A DNA stretch of 6,067 nt from an uncultured Lachnospiraceae bacterium (GCA_902797475.1 CADBTG010000105.1:1-6067); one strand, 5' to 3'; shown: positions 1 through 5,108, counted from the stretch's first letter. Notes: generated from the letters alone by a model not told the origin. Numbers and translations are program-made.

Positions 1-438
1 ATCACAGGCGGAACGGCACTCGCGGAGGGTATCGGAGAGAAACTTACAAGGCTTCCGGATGCGCCGCCGTTTCATGTTGTTCTGATTAAGCCGGACGCCT
101 CGGCTTCCACAAAGGAAATATACGGAAGACTTGTTCTTGACGAAAGGACCTGCCACCCCGATGTGGACGGCATGATGCGGGCGATTGAAGCAGGGGATTA
201 TCTCGGAATCAGTTCAAGACTCGGGAACGTTTTGGAGCCCGTGACAAGAGAAATGTGTCCGGAGATTGAGAAGATTGAGCGGGCCATGAAGAGCTTCGGC
301 GCGGAGGGCACTCTGATGAGCGGCTCCGGACCGACCGTATTCGGTCTTTTCACGGACGGCGCCCGCGCAACGGCGGCATTTATGCATTTCCGTGTTTCCG
401 GTTACCGGCAGGCATTTCTGACCGAATTTACGAATTAA
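1..438 (+). CDS. ispE: 4-diphosphocytidyl-2-C-methyl-D-erythritol kinase, C-terminal part (5' end outside window)
   Basis: IspE uses ATP to phosphorylate the 2-hydroxyl of CDP-methylerythritol, a cytoplasmic step of the methylerythritol phosphate route to isoprenoid precursors. The frame is open from base 1 to a TAA at 436-438, giving 145 codons; IspE is usually about 280-300 residues, so roughly half is missing upstream. The visible part begins ITGGTALAEGIGEKL, a stretch typical of IspE, followed by a hydrophobic strand (FHVVLIKP) and STKEIY. The C-terminal GHMP-kinase motif LMSGSGPTVFGLF lies near residues 105-117 of the fragment. An internal ATG at 163 is not the start, because family-specific residues continue upstream of it. 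The gene ends a few bases before a strong terminator hairpin, so it is the last gene of its transcript. Family assignment is secure. Confidence 0.95.
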   Translation: MTGGTALAEGIGEKLTRLPDAPPFHVVLIKPDASASTKEIYGRLVLDERTCHPDVDGMMRAIEAGDYLGISSRLGNVLEPVTREMCPEIEKIERAMKSFGAEGTLMSGSGPTVFGLFTDGARATAAFMHFRVSGYRQAFLTEFTN

Positions 439-440
439 CA

Positions 441-490
441 TAAGAAAGCGGTACCGAAGGTGGTTCGGTACCGCTTATTCTTAGACTTTT
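441..490. terminator. Rho-independent terminator, probably bidirectional, between ispE and DUF951 gene
   Basis: A perfect 13-bp stem (446-458 with 464-476, AAGCGGTACCGAA and its complement) has a GGTGG loop. An alternative register adds the pairing TAAGAA (441-446) with TTCTTA (478-483) across a two-base bulge. TTTT follows at 487-490 on the plus strand. On the minus strand the hairpin is followed by a T-rich stretch and lies directly after the DUF951 stop codon, so one structure can serve both converging genes. Confidence 0.85.
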
Positions 491-707
491 ATTCAGTTAC
501 ATCAGCCGTTTCCGCCTGCGCGGCACCTTCTGCGTGCCTGACCTCGCGGATGTTCTTTTCAGCCTGCCTTCTCGGGAGCATGACCTGATGCCCGCAGCCA
601 GTGCAGCGGAGCTTGAAATCCATGCCGACCCGTTCAATGGCCCACTCAAAACTGCCGCACGGATGCGGCTTTTTCATTCTTACAATGTCACCAAGACGAA
701 TATCCAT
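489..707 (-). CDS. DUF951 domain-containing protein (YyzM-like)
   Basis: A small cytoplasmic protein of unknown function, 72 residues. The sequence MDIRLGDIVRMKKPHPCGS, then W, then RVGMDFKLRCTGCGHQVMLPRR matches the DUF951 family well. The CGS and RCTGCGH segments supply three Cys and one His that could form a metal site, which is an inference. The acidic, Ala-rich tail after about residue 55 is extra and not part of the conserved core. I start at 707 rather than at the ATG two codons upstream (713): AGAGG lies seven bases before 707 but only one base before 713, and family members normally begin MDI. In Bacillus subtilis the homologue yyzM lies near ychF and rpsF, so finding it close to rpsF here is expected. 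The gene converges on ispE and is divergent from the membrane operon at 988. Confidence 0.9.
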   Translation of the reverse strand: MDIRLGDIVRMKKPHPCGSFEWAIERVGMDFKLRCTGCGHQVMLPRRQAEKNIREVRHAEGAAQAETADVTE

Positions 708-724
708 CCTCATACCTCTGACCG

Positions 725-757
725 CCCGCCCGATACTACACGGCGGGTGTTTTTCTT
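725..757. other. GC-rich hairpin in DUF951 5' leader; terminator-like on the plus strand
   Basis: CCCGCC (725-730) pairs with GGCGGG (742-747) around an 11-base loop. On the minus strand this falls in the untranslated leader of the DUF951 mRNA, a little upstream of its ribosome binding site. On the plus strand it is followed by TGTTTTTCTT and would read as a short terminator, although no plus-strand gene lies just upstream. The stem is only 6 bp, so the function is uncertain. Confidence 0.35.
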
Positions 758-786
758 ATCATACGAGAAACGCGGGCCGATTGCAA
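758..786 (-). promoter_or_regulatory. Sigma-A-type promoter for the DUF951 gene
   Basis: Read on the minus strand, the -35 element is TTGCAA (781-786) and the -10 element is TATGAT (758-763), with exactly 17 bases between them. The start codon at 707 lies about 50 bases downstream of the -10. Spacing and sequence are close to the housekeeping consensus. Confidence 0.65.
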
Positions 787-854
787 GAAAAGTTTTTCGG
801 GGACAGAAAAGATGGCATTTTTCATATGGAAAATGAAAAGCTTACGGAAAATGT

Positions 855-883
855 ATGGCAAACAGAATCAGATGTGATATAAT
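855..883 (+). promoter_or_regulatory. Extended -10 promoter for the three-gene membrane operon
   Basis: A perfect TATAAT (878-883) is preceded by TG one base upstream (875-876), an extended -10. Seventeen bases further upstream is ATGGCA (855-860), a weak four-of-six -35. This leaves an untranslated leader of about 95 bases before the ATG at 988, containing two hairpins. Confidence 0.65.
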
Positions 884-890
884 GAAATAT

Positions 891-933
891 CAACTTATTA
901 GTTGAAACCCAGGGAAAGTAATCCCCATGGGTT
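891..933 (+). promoter_or_regulatory. Two adjacent hairpins in the 5' leader of the membrane operon
   Basis: The first hairpin is CAACT (891-895), loop TATT, AGTTG (900-904). The second pairs AACCCA (906-911) with TGGGTT (928-933), then GGGA (912-915) with TCCC (922-925), with loop AAGTAA and a CA bulge on the 3' side, about 10 bp in all. They begin at or near the expected transcription start and end about 43 bases before the ribosome binding site. No U-run follows, so this is not a terminator. I do not recognise a named riboswitch; it may stabilise the 5' end or bind a regulator. Confidence 0.4.
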
Positions 934-987
934 ACATCTGTTCACAAAGAAGGCTTTCGTACAGCATTTAACGGCGGAGGAGATAAG

Positions 988-1350
988 ATGGGGTTTTTCG
1001 GGTATTCATATATGGTTTCCTTTAACCTGATCGGAACCCTTGTGCTGGAACTCCCGGCAGCATATTTCCTAAAGGTTCGCGGGAAGGAGAATTTCAGACT
1101 TCTTTTCAATGTCAACTGTCTGTCCAATCCGATTGTTGTTACCCTGCTGTACCTGATGATACGTATATGGGGATACGGACTCCTCACGAAAGGATTGCTG
1201 TTTCTTTCAGAGATTGCGGTTGTTTTTGTGGAAGGCCGGTTTTTTAAGAGACTGAAGAACGCACCAATCGGCCCGTACAAACTGTCAGTCATCCTGAACG
1301 GAATATCGTATGGCACCGGTATTTTGTTGGGATTTATCCGGAAGATTTAA
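988..1350 (+). CDS. Small four-helix membrane protein, function unknown
   Basis: A 120-residue integral membrane protein, first gene of a three-gene operon. The start is ATG 988, with GGAGGAG at 976-982 and a five-base spacer. Predicted membrane segments are about residues 8-27, 43-60, 66-84 and 98-117, joined by short basic loops (KVRGKENFR, KRLKN). Unusually, acidic residues lie inside or at the edge of helices: E21 (TLVLELP), E75 and E82 (LSEIAVVFVEG). A polar helix start, NCLSNP (43-48), and a polar last helix (LNGISYG) add to the pattern. From memory, small clostridial membrane proteins with a glutamate in helix 1, an N-x-x-x-NP motif and a later E-V-E helix form a recurrent uncharacterised family; I cannot confirm this here. 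The next gene starts 39 bases downstream and is also a membrane protein, suggesting a shared complex. Confidence 0.8.
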   Translation: MGFFGYSYMVSFNLIGTLVLELPAAYFLKVRGKENFRLLFNVNCLSNPIVVTLLYLMIRIWGYGLLTKGLLFLSEIAVVFVEGRFFKRLKNAPIGPYKLSVILNGISYGTGILLGFIRKI

Positions 1351-1389
1351 TTGTTCTGATGACAAATCATAAACCCTGGAGGGATTGTT

Positions 1390-2355
1390 ATGGAAAAATC
1401 ATGCAAGGTAAAAAGAAGTAAACTGTTTCTGATTCTGTCGGTCATTCTGCTGATGACGATGACAGGAGTCTGTTTTGCGGATATGGGAAACCCTGGGAGG
1501 ACTCTTGTTCTTATACCGTTTCTTTTATCTTTTGCGGTGTCAGTATCGATATTCTGGATCTCATTGATAACCGGCTTCATTTTATTTGTGATTAGTTGGT
1601 TTAAATCAGAAAGAAGGGTATCGCGGAAAGAGTATCTGAAAGATGATCTGTATGTTATCAGCCTTTTAGTGATCGGGGTAATTACCAGCGCCTTTATTAT
1701 AGGGTTCGTCCTTATTTGCATAGCGCTTAAAAGGGCCAATAAGCTGTACCGCGAGAGAATTTCCGAGTCGGGGTTGTACGTAAATGCGCAAGACGGAAGG
1801 AAACGCTTATATCATTTATCAGGGCTGCTGGTGTGTTCCTTTGCGATGCTGGCGGCGAACAGATTTATACCGGTCTTTATGGCAGAGCTACAGAATGCCG
1901 TAAGAGAACTTTCCCAGAGGATGATCTTCGGTAATATGAAGGATTTCTTTTTCTGGCATCCGGGAATGAAAAAACTGTTGTATGTGAATCTGATCTGTTG
2001 GGCAGTTTATCTTGTCCTGAATCTGGTTTATTTGGTATTGGCGAAGGGAAAAAGCGTAAAGTTTATTATCGACGGCTTATCTGTATATGTTTATATTTTT
2101 ACCGCATACTGTTTTGACTCTTACGGCGGAATGTGGCTGTTGTTCATGGCAGTTATGCTTGCAATCAAAGTTCTTGCGGCACATTCAAAATATAAGGCCG
2201 AAAGAGAACCGAAAGAGAAATCGTTTGGTGAGAGAATGGAGGAAGCGGAGAAAACAGACCTGTGGATCGGAAAGCTGCAGGAGGAGGCCGAAAAGGGACC
2301 GGCGCATCGGGAAGGGGAGGTTGGAAACGCGGAAACACGAGAGGAAAATGAATGA
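1390..2355 (+). CDS. Polytopic membrane protein with signal peptide and charged C-terminal tail, function unknown
   Basis: 321 residues, second gene of the operon. ATG 1390 is preceded by GGAGGG at 1378-1383 with a six-base spacer. The N-terminus has a basic region (KVKRSK), a hydrophobic core at about 12-26 and a likely signal peptidase site after VCFA (residue 30), leaving a mature start DMGNPG. Further hydrophobic segments lie at about 37-71 (one or two helices), 87-112, 142-163, 196-217, 224-242 and 246-264. Between them are basic loops such as KSERRVSRKEYLK (72-84) and KRANKLYRERI (114-124). Residues 265-321 form a highly charged Glu/Lys/Arg tail, probably helical or disordered. The base composition is visibly more AT-rich than in ispE or the last gene of the window. 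It may act with the preceding small membrane protein and the following transporter; no enzymatic motif was seen. Confidence 0.8.
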   Translation: MEKSCKVKRSKLFLILSVILLMTMTGVCFADMGNPGRTLVLIPFLLSFAVSVSIFWISLITGFILFVISWFKSERRVSRKEYLKDDLYVISLLVIGVITSAFIIGFVLICIALKRANKLYRERISESGLYVNAQDGRKRLYHLSGLLVCSFAMLAANRFIPVFMAELQNAVRELSQRMIFGNMKDFFFWHPGMKKLLYVNLICWAVYLVLNLVYLVLAKGKSVKFIIDGLSVYVYIFTAYCFDSYGGMWLLFMAVMLAIKVLAAHSKYKAEREPKEKSFGERMEEAEKTDLWIGKLQEEAEKGPAHREGEVGNAETREENE

Positions 2356-2402
2356 GTAAACGGGATTGGTTGGGGCAATCGGTATCCGGCGGAGGGCTGA
2401 AC

Positions 2403-3560
2403 ATGAACGGAGAAATTACGGCAGCAGAGGGTACGCATAAACCGATTGGCAAAACGATTGCCGCCATAGGCATATACAGTCTGGTTCATCCGGTTGTGGA
2501 TATGGCATGCGCAGTGCTGTTCACGAGCCTTTCGGTTCGGGAAGGAAGCGTGACGACCAAGGCGGTTCTGATTGTGCTGTTGTATGATTTCTTCGCATTT
2601 GCCTTACAGTTTCCGATTGGGATGGCAGCAGACCGGTGGAACCGGAATGCCCTGGTTTCCGCTTCGGGCTGTATTTTGGTCGCGGCAGGTTTCGCATTGT
2701 GGCCGTTTGCTTTTCCGGCCTGCATCATTGCGGGAATCGGAAACGCAATGTTTCATGTAGGCGGAGGAATTGACGTGCTGAATCTTTCCGAAGGAAAAGC
2801 ATCCCCTTCCGGGATCTATATCGCAACCGGAGCTATGGGGTTGTTTCTCGGGGTGAACTATGCCCAAAACGGCATGGTTCGCGCCCTTGCGGTAGGGCTG
2901 CTCCTTATTTCTGCGTGCGCGCTTAGCCTCCTGTACCGGGCTGTCCGGACCGTACCGCAGTTTTGCAATGCCCCCTGCCAAAGCATTCTTTCGCGTCCTG
3001 CCATACCGGAACGGGTGCAAATGATCATGTGCTGTCTGCTGATTACCGTGTGTATCCGCGGATGCCTGGGACTCGTTATGCAGCTTCCCTGGAAGAATTC
3101 ATTTGAGACAGGACTTTTTGCAACCTCGGCGGTTGTATTAGGGAAAGCATGCGGCGGTATTCTGGCGGACCGGTTCGGATGGGAGAGGACTTCGGTCGGA
3201 AGTCTCGCAGTGGCGGCGGGGCTGTTCGGCTTCGGCTACCGGAGTATGGCATGCGGATTGCTTGCTCTGTTTTTGTTTAATATCACGATGCCCGTTACGC
3301 TGACAGCGATGGGCAATCTGTTCCCGAGGCGGAAAGGTGCGGCATTCGGGCTGACTTCTGCAGCACTGTTCTTCGGCTCGGCTCCGGCATTCTTCGGAGG
3401 AATGGGAGAGGAACTGGCCGGGCAAAAAGGAATCCTGGCCGGAACAATTGCTTCCGTCTTTGCTTTGTGGATTGGTCTTCGTGTCTACCGCGAACAGATT
3501 AAAGTCCAAACGTCCGATTGCGGTTTTCAGGGAAAAATGTCAGATGAATTGACGCAATAG
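2403..3560 (+). CDS. Major facilitator superfamily (MFS) transporter, substrate unknown
   Basis: A 385-residue transporter in the cytoplasmic membrane, third gene of the operon. Two copies of the MFS motif A mark the two six-helix halves: GMAADRWNRN near residues 73-82 (loop between helices 2 and 3) and GGILADRFG near 251-259. Other recognisable parts are GIGNAMFHVGGGIDVLN (about 111-127) and MPVTLTAMGNLFP (about 296-308). The overall pattern resembles the fosmidomycin-resistance-like branch of MFS, but I do not assign a substrate. Two starts compete. ATG 2403 has a near-perfect GGAGGG at 2391-2396 with a six-base spacer and is preferred. An in-frame ATG at 2352 overlaps the previous stop codon (ATGA), has a weaker GAGG seven bases upstream, and would add 17 residues. 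No clear terminator follows the stop at 3558-3560, so some read-through into rpsF is possible. Confidence 0.85.
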   Translation: MNGEITAAEGTHKPIGKTIAAIGIYSLVHPVVDMACAVLFTSLSVREGSVTTKAVLIVLLYDFFAFALQFPIGMAADRWNRNALVSASGCILVAAGFALWPFAFPACIIAGIGNAMFHVGGGIDVLNLSEGKASPSGIYIATGAMGLFLGVNYAQNGMVRALAVGLLLISACALSLLYRAVRTVPQFCNAPCQSILSRPAIPERVQMIMCCLLITVCIRGCLGLVMQLPWKNSFETGLFATSAVVLGKACGGILADRFGWERTSVGSLAVAAGLFGFGYRSMACGLLALFLFNITMPVTLTAMGNLFPRRKGAAFGLTSAALFFGSAPAFFGGMGEELAGQKGILAGTIASVFALWIGLRVYREQIKVQTSDCGFQGKMSDELTQ

Positions 3561-3597
3561 TTTCTGCTTTTTATAGCGGAAAATGTGAAATTTGTCC

Positions 3598-3626
3598 TTG
3601 CATTCCCGCACCTGTTATGCTACAAT
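3598..3626 (+). promoter_or_regulatory. Sigma-A-type promoter of the rpsF-ssb-rpsR operon
   Basis: A -35 TTGCAT (3598-3603) and a -10 TACAAT (3621-3626) are separated by exactly 17 bases. Transcription should start near 3633, giving a leader of about 75 bases before rpsF. The promoter lies only 38 bases beyond the end of the MFS gene. Confidence 0.75.
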
Positions 3627-3632
3627 GAACAT

Positions 3633-3695
3633 CCGTGGTGTATTAACCCATATTCCTTGCTCCCGGTGAGTCGGGGGCCAGAGACCAAAAGGAGG
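3633..3695 (+). promoter_or_regulatory. Structured rpsF leader, candidate S6:S18 autoregulatory site
   Basis: GCTCCCG (3659-3665) pairs with CGGGGGC (3672-3678), one G-U pair, around a GTGAGT loop. TGGT (3636-3639) can pair with ACCA (3684-3687) to close an outer stem just before the AAAAGGAGGTG ribosome binding site. In many bacteria the leader of the S6/S18 operon carries a hairpin with an exposed CCG that the S6:S18 protein complex binds to repress translation. CCG triplets are present here (3633-3635 and 3663-3665), but I could not fit one clearly to the published bulge geometry, so the assignment rests mainly on position and structure. Confidence 0.5.
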
Positions 3696-3706
3696 TGCAG
3701 ACAACT

Positions 3707-3997
3707 ATGAACAAGTACGAATTAGCGTTAGTTGTGAATGCAAAGATCGAGGATGAGGCCAGAGAGGCTGTTCTCCAGGCAGCAAAAGATCTGATTGCGA
3801 GATTCGGCGGCGTTATCACGAACGTTGACGATCAGGGCAAGAAGAAGCTTGCTTACGAGATTCAGAAGACGACCGAAGGATTCTACTACTTCATCCAGTT
3901 CGATGCTGAGGCTACAGTACCCAATGAGATCGAACAGAGAGTTCGTATCATGGACAACGTGCTTCGCTATCTGTGTGTTCGCGTCGACGAAGAGTAA
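3707..3997 (+). CDS. rpsF: 30S ribosomal protein S6
   Basis: S6 binds 16S rRNA with S18 on the platform of the small ribosomal subunit. The 96-residue product begins MNKYELALVVNAKIEDEA and contains GGVITNVDDQGKKKLAYEIQK and GFYYFIQFDA, followed by the C-terminal VRIMDNVLRYLCVRVDEE, all typical of S6, at the usual length. The start is ATG 3707, with the ribosome binding site GGAGGTG at 3691-3697. A GTG at 3695 in the same frame would add four residues but lies inside the ribosome binding site, so it is not used. It is the first gene of the operon, with ssb 15 bases downstream. Confidence 0.97.
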   Translation: MNKYELALVVNAKIEDEAREAVLQAAKDLIARFGGVITNVDDQGKKKLAYEIQKTTEGFYYFIQFDAEATVPNEIEQRVRIMDNVLRYLCVRVDEE

Positions 3998-4012
3998 AGG
4001 AGGAATCCTTTT

Positions 4013-4462
4013 ATGAACAAAGTGATTTTGATGGGGCGTCTCACCAGAGACCCCGAAGTAAGATACTCTCAGGGAGCAAATGCGACGGCAGTCTGCCGTT
4101 ATACCATCGCCGTTGACCGCCGTTTTAAGCGGGAAGGTGAGCCGGATGCAGATTTCTTCAACTGCACGGTTTTCGGTAAGGGCGCAGAGTTCGCAGAGAA
4201 GTATTTAAAGCAGGGTACGAAGATTGTCGTTTCCGGACGTGTTGAGAATGATAACTACACGAACAAGGACGGACAGAAGGTATACGGTACCCGAATTCTT
4301 GTGGAGGAGCAGGAATTTGCCGAGAGCAAGAACGCTTCCGCCGGCAGCACCGGCAACAGCGGTTTTTCAAGCAATGCCAATCCGGCACCGGCAGCATCTC
4401 CCGCAGGCGACGGCTTCATGAACATTCCGGACGGAGTGGACGAGGAGCTTCCTTTTAACTAA
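4013..4462 (+). CDS. ssb: Single-stranded DNA-binding protein
   Basis: SSB coats single-stranded DNA as a tetramer during replication, recombination and repair, and recruits partner proteins through its C-terminal tip. The 149-residue protein has an OB fold at about 1-104 (MNKVILMGRLTRDPEVRYSQG, DFFNCTVFGKGAEFAEKYLKQG, VVSGRVENDNY, YGTRILVEEQEF). A flexible Ser/Gly/Ala/Pro linker (about 105-135) and an acidic tip, DEELPFN, follow. The tip has one Asn after the usual final Pro-Phe. AAAGGAGG overlaps the end of rpsF (GGAGG 3999-4003) and lies nine bases before ATG 4013, so the two genes are probably co-translated. Position between rpsF and rpsR is the standard Firmicutes order. Confidence 0.97.
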   Translation: MNKVILMGRLTRDPEVRYSQGANATAVCRYTIAVDRRFKREGEPDADFFNCTVFGKGAEFAEKYLKQGTKIVVSGRVENDNYTNKDGQKVYGTRILVEEQEFAESKNASAGSTGNSGFSSNANPAPAASPAGDGFMNIPDGVDEELPFN

Positions 4463-4475
4463 GTTTTGACTATTA

Positions 4476-4495
4476 AAGCACAGTTCCGTGTGCTT
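4476..4495 (+). other. Short hairpin between ssb and rpsR
   Basis: AAGCACA (4476-4482) pairs perfectly with TGTGCTT (4489-4495) around the loop GTTCCG. No U-run follows and rpsR begins 29 bases later, so it is unlikely to be a full terminator. It may be an RNA processing or stability element that adjusts rpsR relative to ssb. Confidence 0.4.
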
Positions 4496-4524
4496 GACAC
4501 AAATCAGATAGGAGGTACACCGAC

Positions 4525-4800
4525 ATGGCTTTTCAGAAAGCTGATAAGGGTGACAGAGGCGACGCTCCGATGAGAAAGAGAGTCGTTCGCAGAAGAAAGA
4601 AAGTTTGCGTTTTCTGTACCGAGAAGGAAGAAAGCGGCATCGATTACAAGGACGTTAATAAGTTGAAGAGATATGTCAGCGAGAGAGGTAAGATTCTTCC
4701 CAGAAGAATTACCGGAACCTGCGCAAAGCACCAGAGAGCTTTGACCGTAGCTGTTAAGAGAGCCCGCCACATCGCTCTTATGCCTTACACCGTAGAGTAA
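4525..4800 (+). CDS. rpsR: 30S ribosomal protein S18, zinc-binding (C+) form
   Basis: S18 partners S6 on the small subunit platform. The 91-residue protein has a basic N-terminal extension, then KVCVFCTEKE, GIDYKDVNKLKRYVSERGKILPRRITGTCAKHQR and a C-terminal KRARHIALMPY, all diagnostic of S18. Cysteines 28, 31 and 66 with His 69 form the metal-ligand set of the C+ type; a paralogue lacking these ligands (C-) would be used under zinc starvation in species that carry one, but none is in this window. GGAGGT at 4511-4516 lies eight bases before ATG 4525. It is the last gene of the rpsF-ssb-rpsR operon. Confidence 0.97.
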   Translation: MAFQKADKGDRGDAPMRKRVVRRRKKVCVFCTEKEESGIDYKDVNKLKRYVSERGKILPRRITGTCAKHQRALTVAVKRARHIALMPYTVE

Positions 4801-4812
4801 TTTCGAACCGAC

Positions 4813-4846
4813 ACCCCGGTAGCCCGTGCTTCCGGGGTTTTCTTTT
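4813..4846 (+). terminator. Rho-independent terminator of the rpsF-ssb-rpsR operon
   Basis: ACCCCGG (4813-4819) pairs with CCGGGGT (4832-4838). Inside, AGC (4821-4823) pairs with GCT (4828-4830) across one T-T mismatch, with loop CCGT. The stem runs into TTTTCTTTT. It starts 12 bases after the rpsR stop codon. Confidence 0.9.
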
Positions 4847-4918
4847 CCGGAAAAGGAACGCTTTTTTACGCGCCCGTGCGGCCTCTTTTCGAATCTCGCA
4901 AATTCCCGAAAAAAGCAA

Positions 4919-4950
4919 TTGACAATTTCGGATACTCGTGATAATATAAT
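4919..4950 (+). promoter_or_regulatory. Strong promoter of the tRNA-Leu gene
   Basis: A perfect -35 TTGACA (4919-4924) is followed after 17 bases by TAATAT (4942-4947); a perfect TATAAT (4945-4950) overlaps it with a 20-base spacer. Either way this is a strong housekeeping promoter, as expected for a stable RNA gene, leaving a pre-tRNA leader of roughly 30 bases. Confidence 0.75.
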
Positions 4951-4958
4951 CAAGCGTG

Positions 4959-4974
4959 CGAACGACATCGTTCG
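4959..4974 (+). other. Hairpin in the 5' leader of the tRNA precursor
   Basis: CGAACG (4959-4964) pairs with CGTTCG (4969-4974) around ACAT; a seventh A-T pair is possible with a two-base loop. It ends ten bases before the mature tRNA 5' end and would be removed by RNase P. Confidence 0.45.
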
Positions 4975-4984
4975 AATCGCCAAT

Positions 4985-5067
4985 GCGGACTTGCTGGAAT
5001 TGGCAGACAGGCATGACTAAGGATCATGTGCACATAGTGCGTTCGGGTTCAAGTCCCGTAGTCCGCA
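4985..5067 (+). tRNA. tRNA-Leu, anticodon AAG
   Basis: A full type II cloverleaf of 83 bases can be folded by hand. The acceptor stem GCGGACT/AGTCCGC has 7 bp with discriminator A at 5067. The D stem is CTG/CAG with a GAATTGGCAGA loop. The anticodon stem is CATGA/TCATG with loop CTAAGGA, giving anticodon AAG at 5019-5021. The long variable arm is TGCAC/GTGCG with an ATA loop. The T arm is CGGG/CCCG with loop TTCAAGT and one U-U mismatch at its base. The long variable arm, A discriminator and D-loop pattern are typical of tRNA-Leu. CCA is not encoded and must be added enzymatically. AAG at the anticodon is uncommon in bacteria, where TAG or GAG is usual for CUN leucine codons. Confidence 0.93.
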
Positions 5068-5074
5068 GAGATGG

Positions 5075-5108
5075 AAGCCGCCATCACCGAGAGGGGATGG
5101 CGGCTTTT
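5075..5108 (+). terminator. First terminator after tRNA-Leu
   Basis: AAGCCGCCATC (5075-5085) pairs perfectly with GATGGCGGCTT (5096-5106). A further CC/GG pair is capped by a GAGA tetraloop, then a short TTTT tract. It lies eight bases after the tRNA 3' end. Confidence 0.85.

Noticed and set aside
534..882. Plus-strand open frames across DUF951 and its upstream region
   Set aside because: They run antisense to DUF951, a recognised family with its own promoter, and have no ribosome binding site.
942..1316. Minus-strand open frame of 124 codons opposite the small membrane protein
   Set aside because: The plus-strand frame has a strong ribosome binding site, a promoter and clear membrane helices; the reverse frame has no such support.
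2121..2489. Minus-strand open frames rich in Pro, Ser and Phe at the junction of the second and third operon genes
   Set aside because: Their composition is what the reverse complement of Glu/Lys/Arg/Gly-rich coding DNA gives, and they overlap two well-supported genes.
3561..3582. Possible terminator after the MFS gene
   Set aside because: TTTCTGC and GCGGAAA can form a 7-bp stem with a wobble pair, but there is no U-run after it and the stem is weak, so I do not call a terminator.
4843..4854. Palindrome TTTTCCGGAAAA
   Set aside because: Short, no loop, and it overlaps the T-run of the rpsR terminator; probably chance.
4504..4983. Minus-strand open frame of 159 codons across rpsR and the tRNA promoter
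   Set aside because: It is antisense to rpsR, an unmistakable ribosomal protein, and crosses its terminator; no ribosome binding site or family resemblance was seen.
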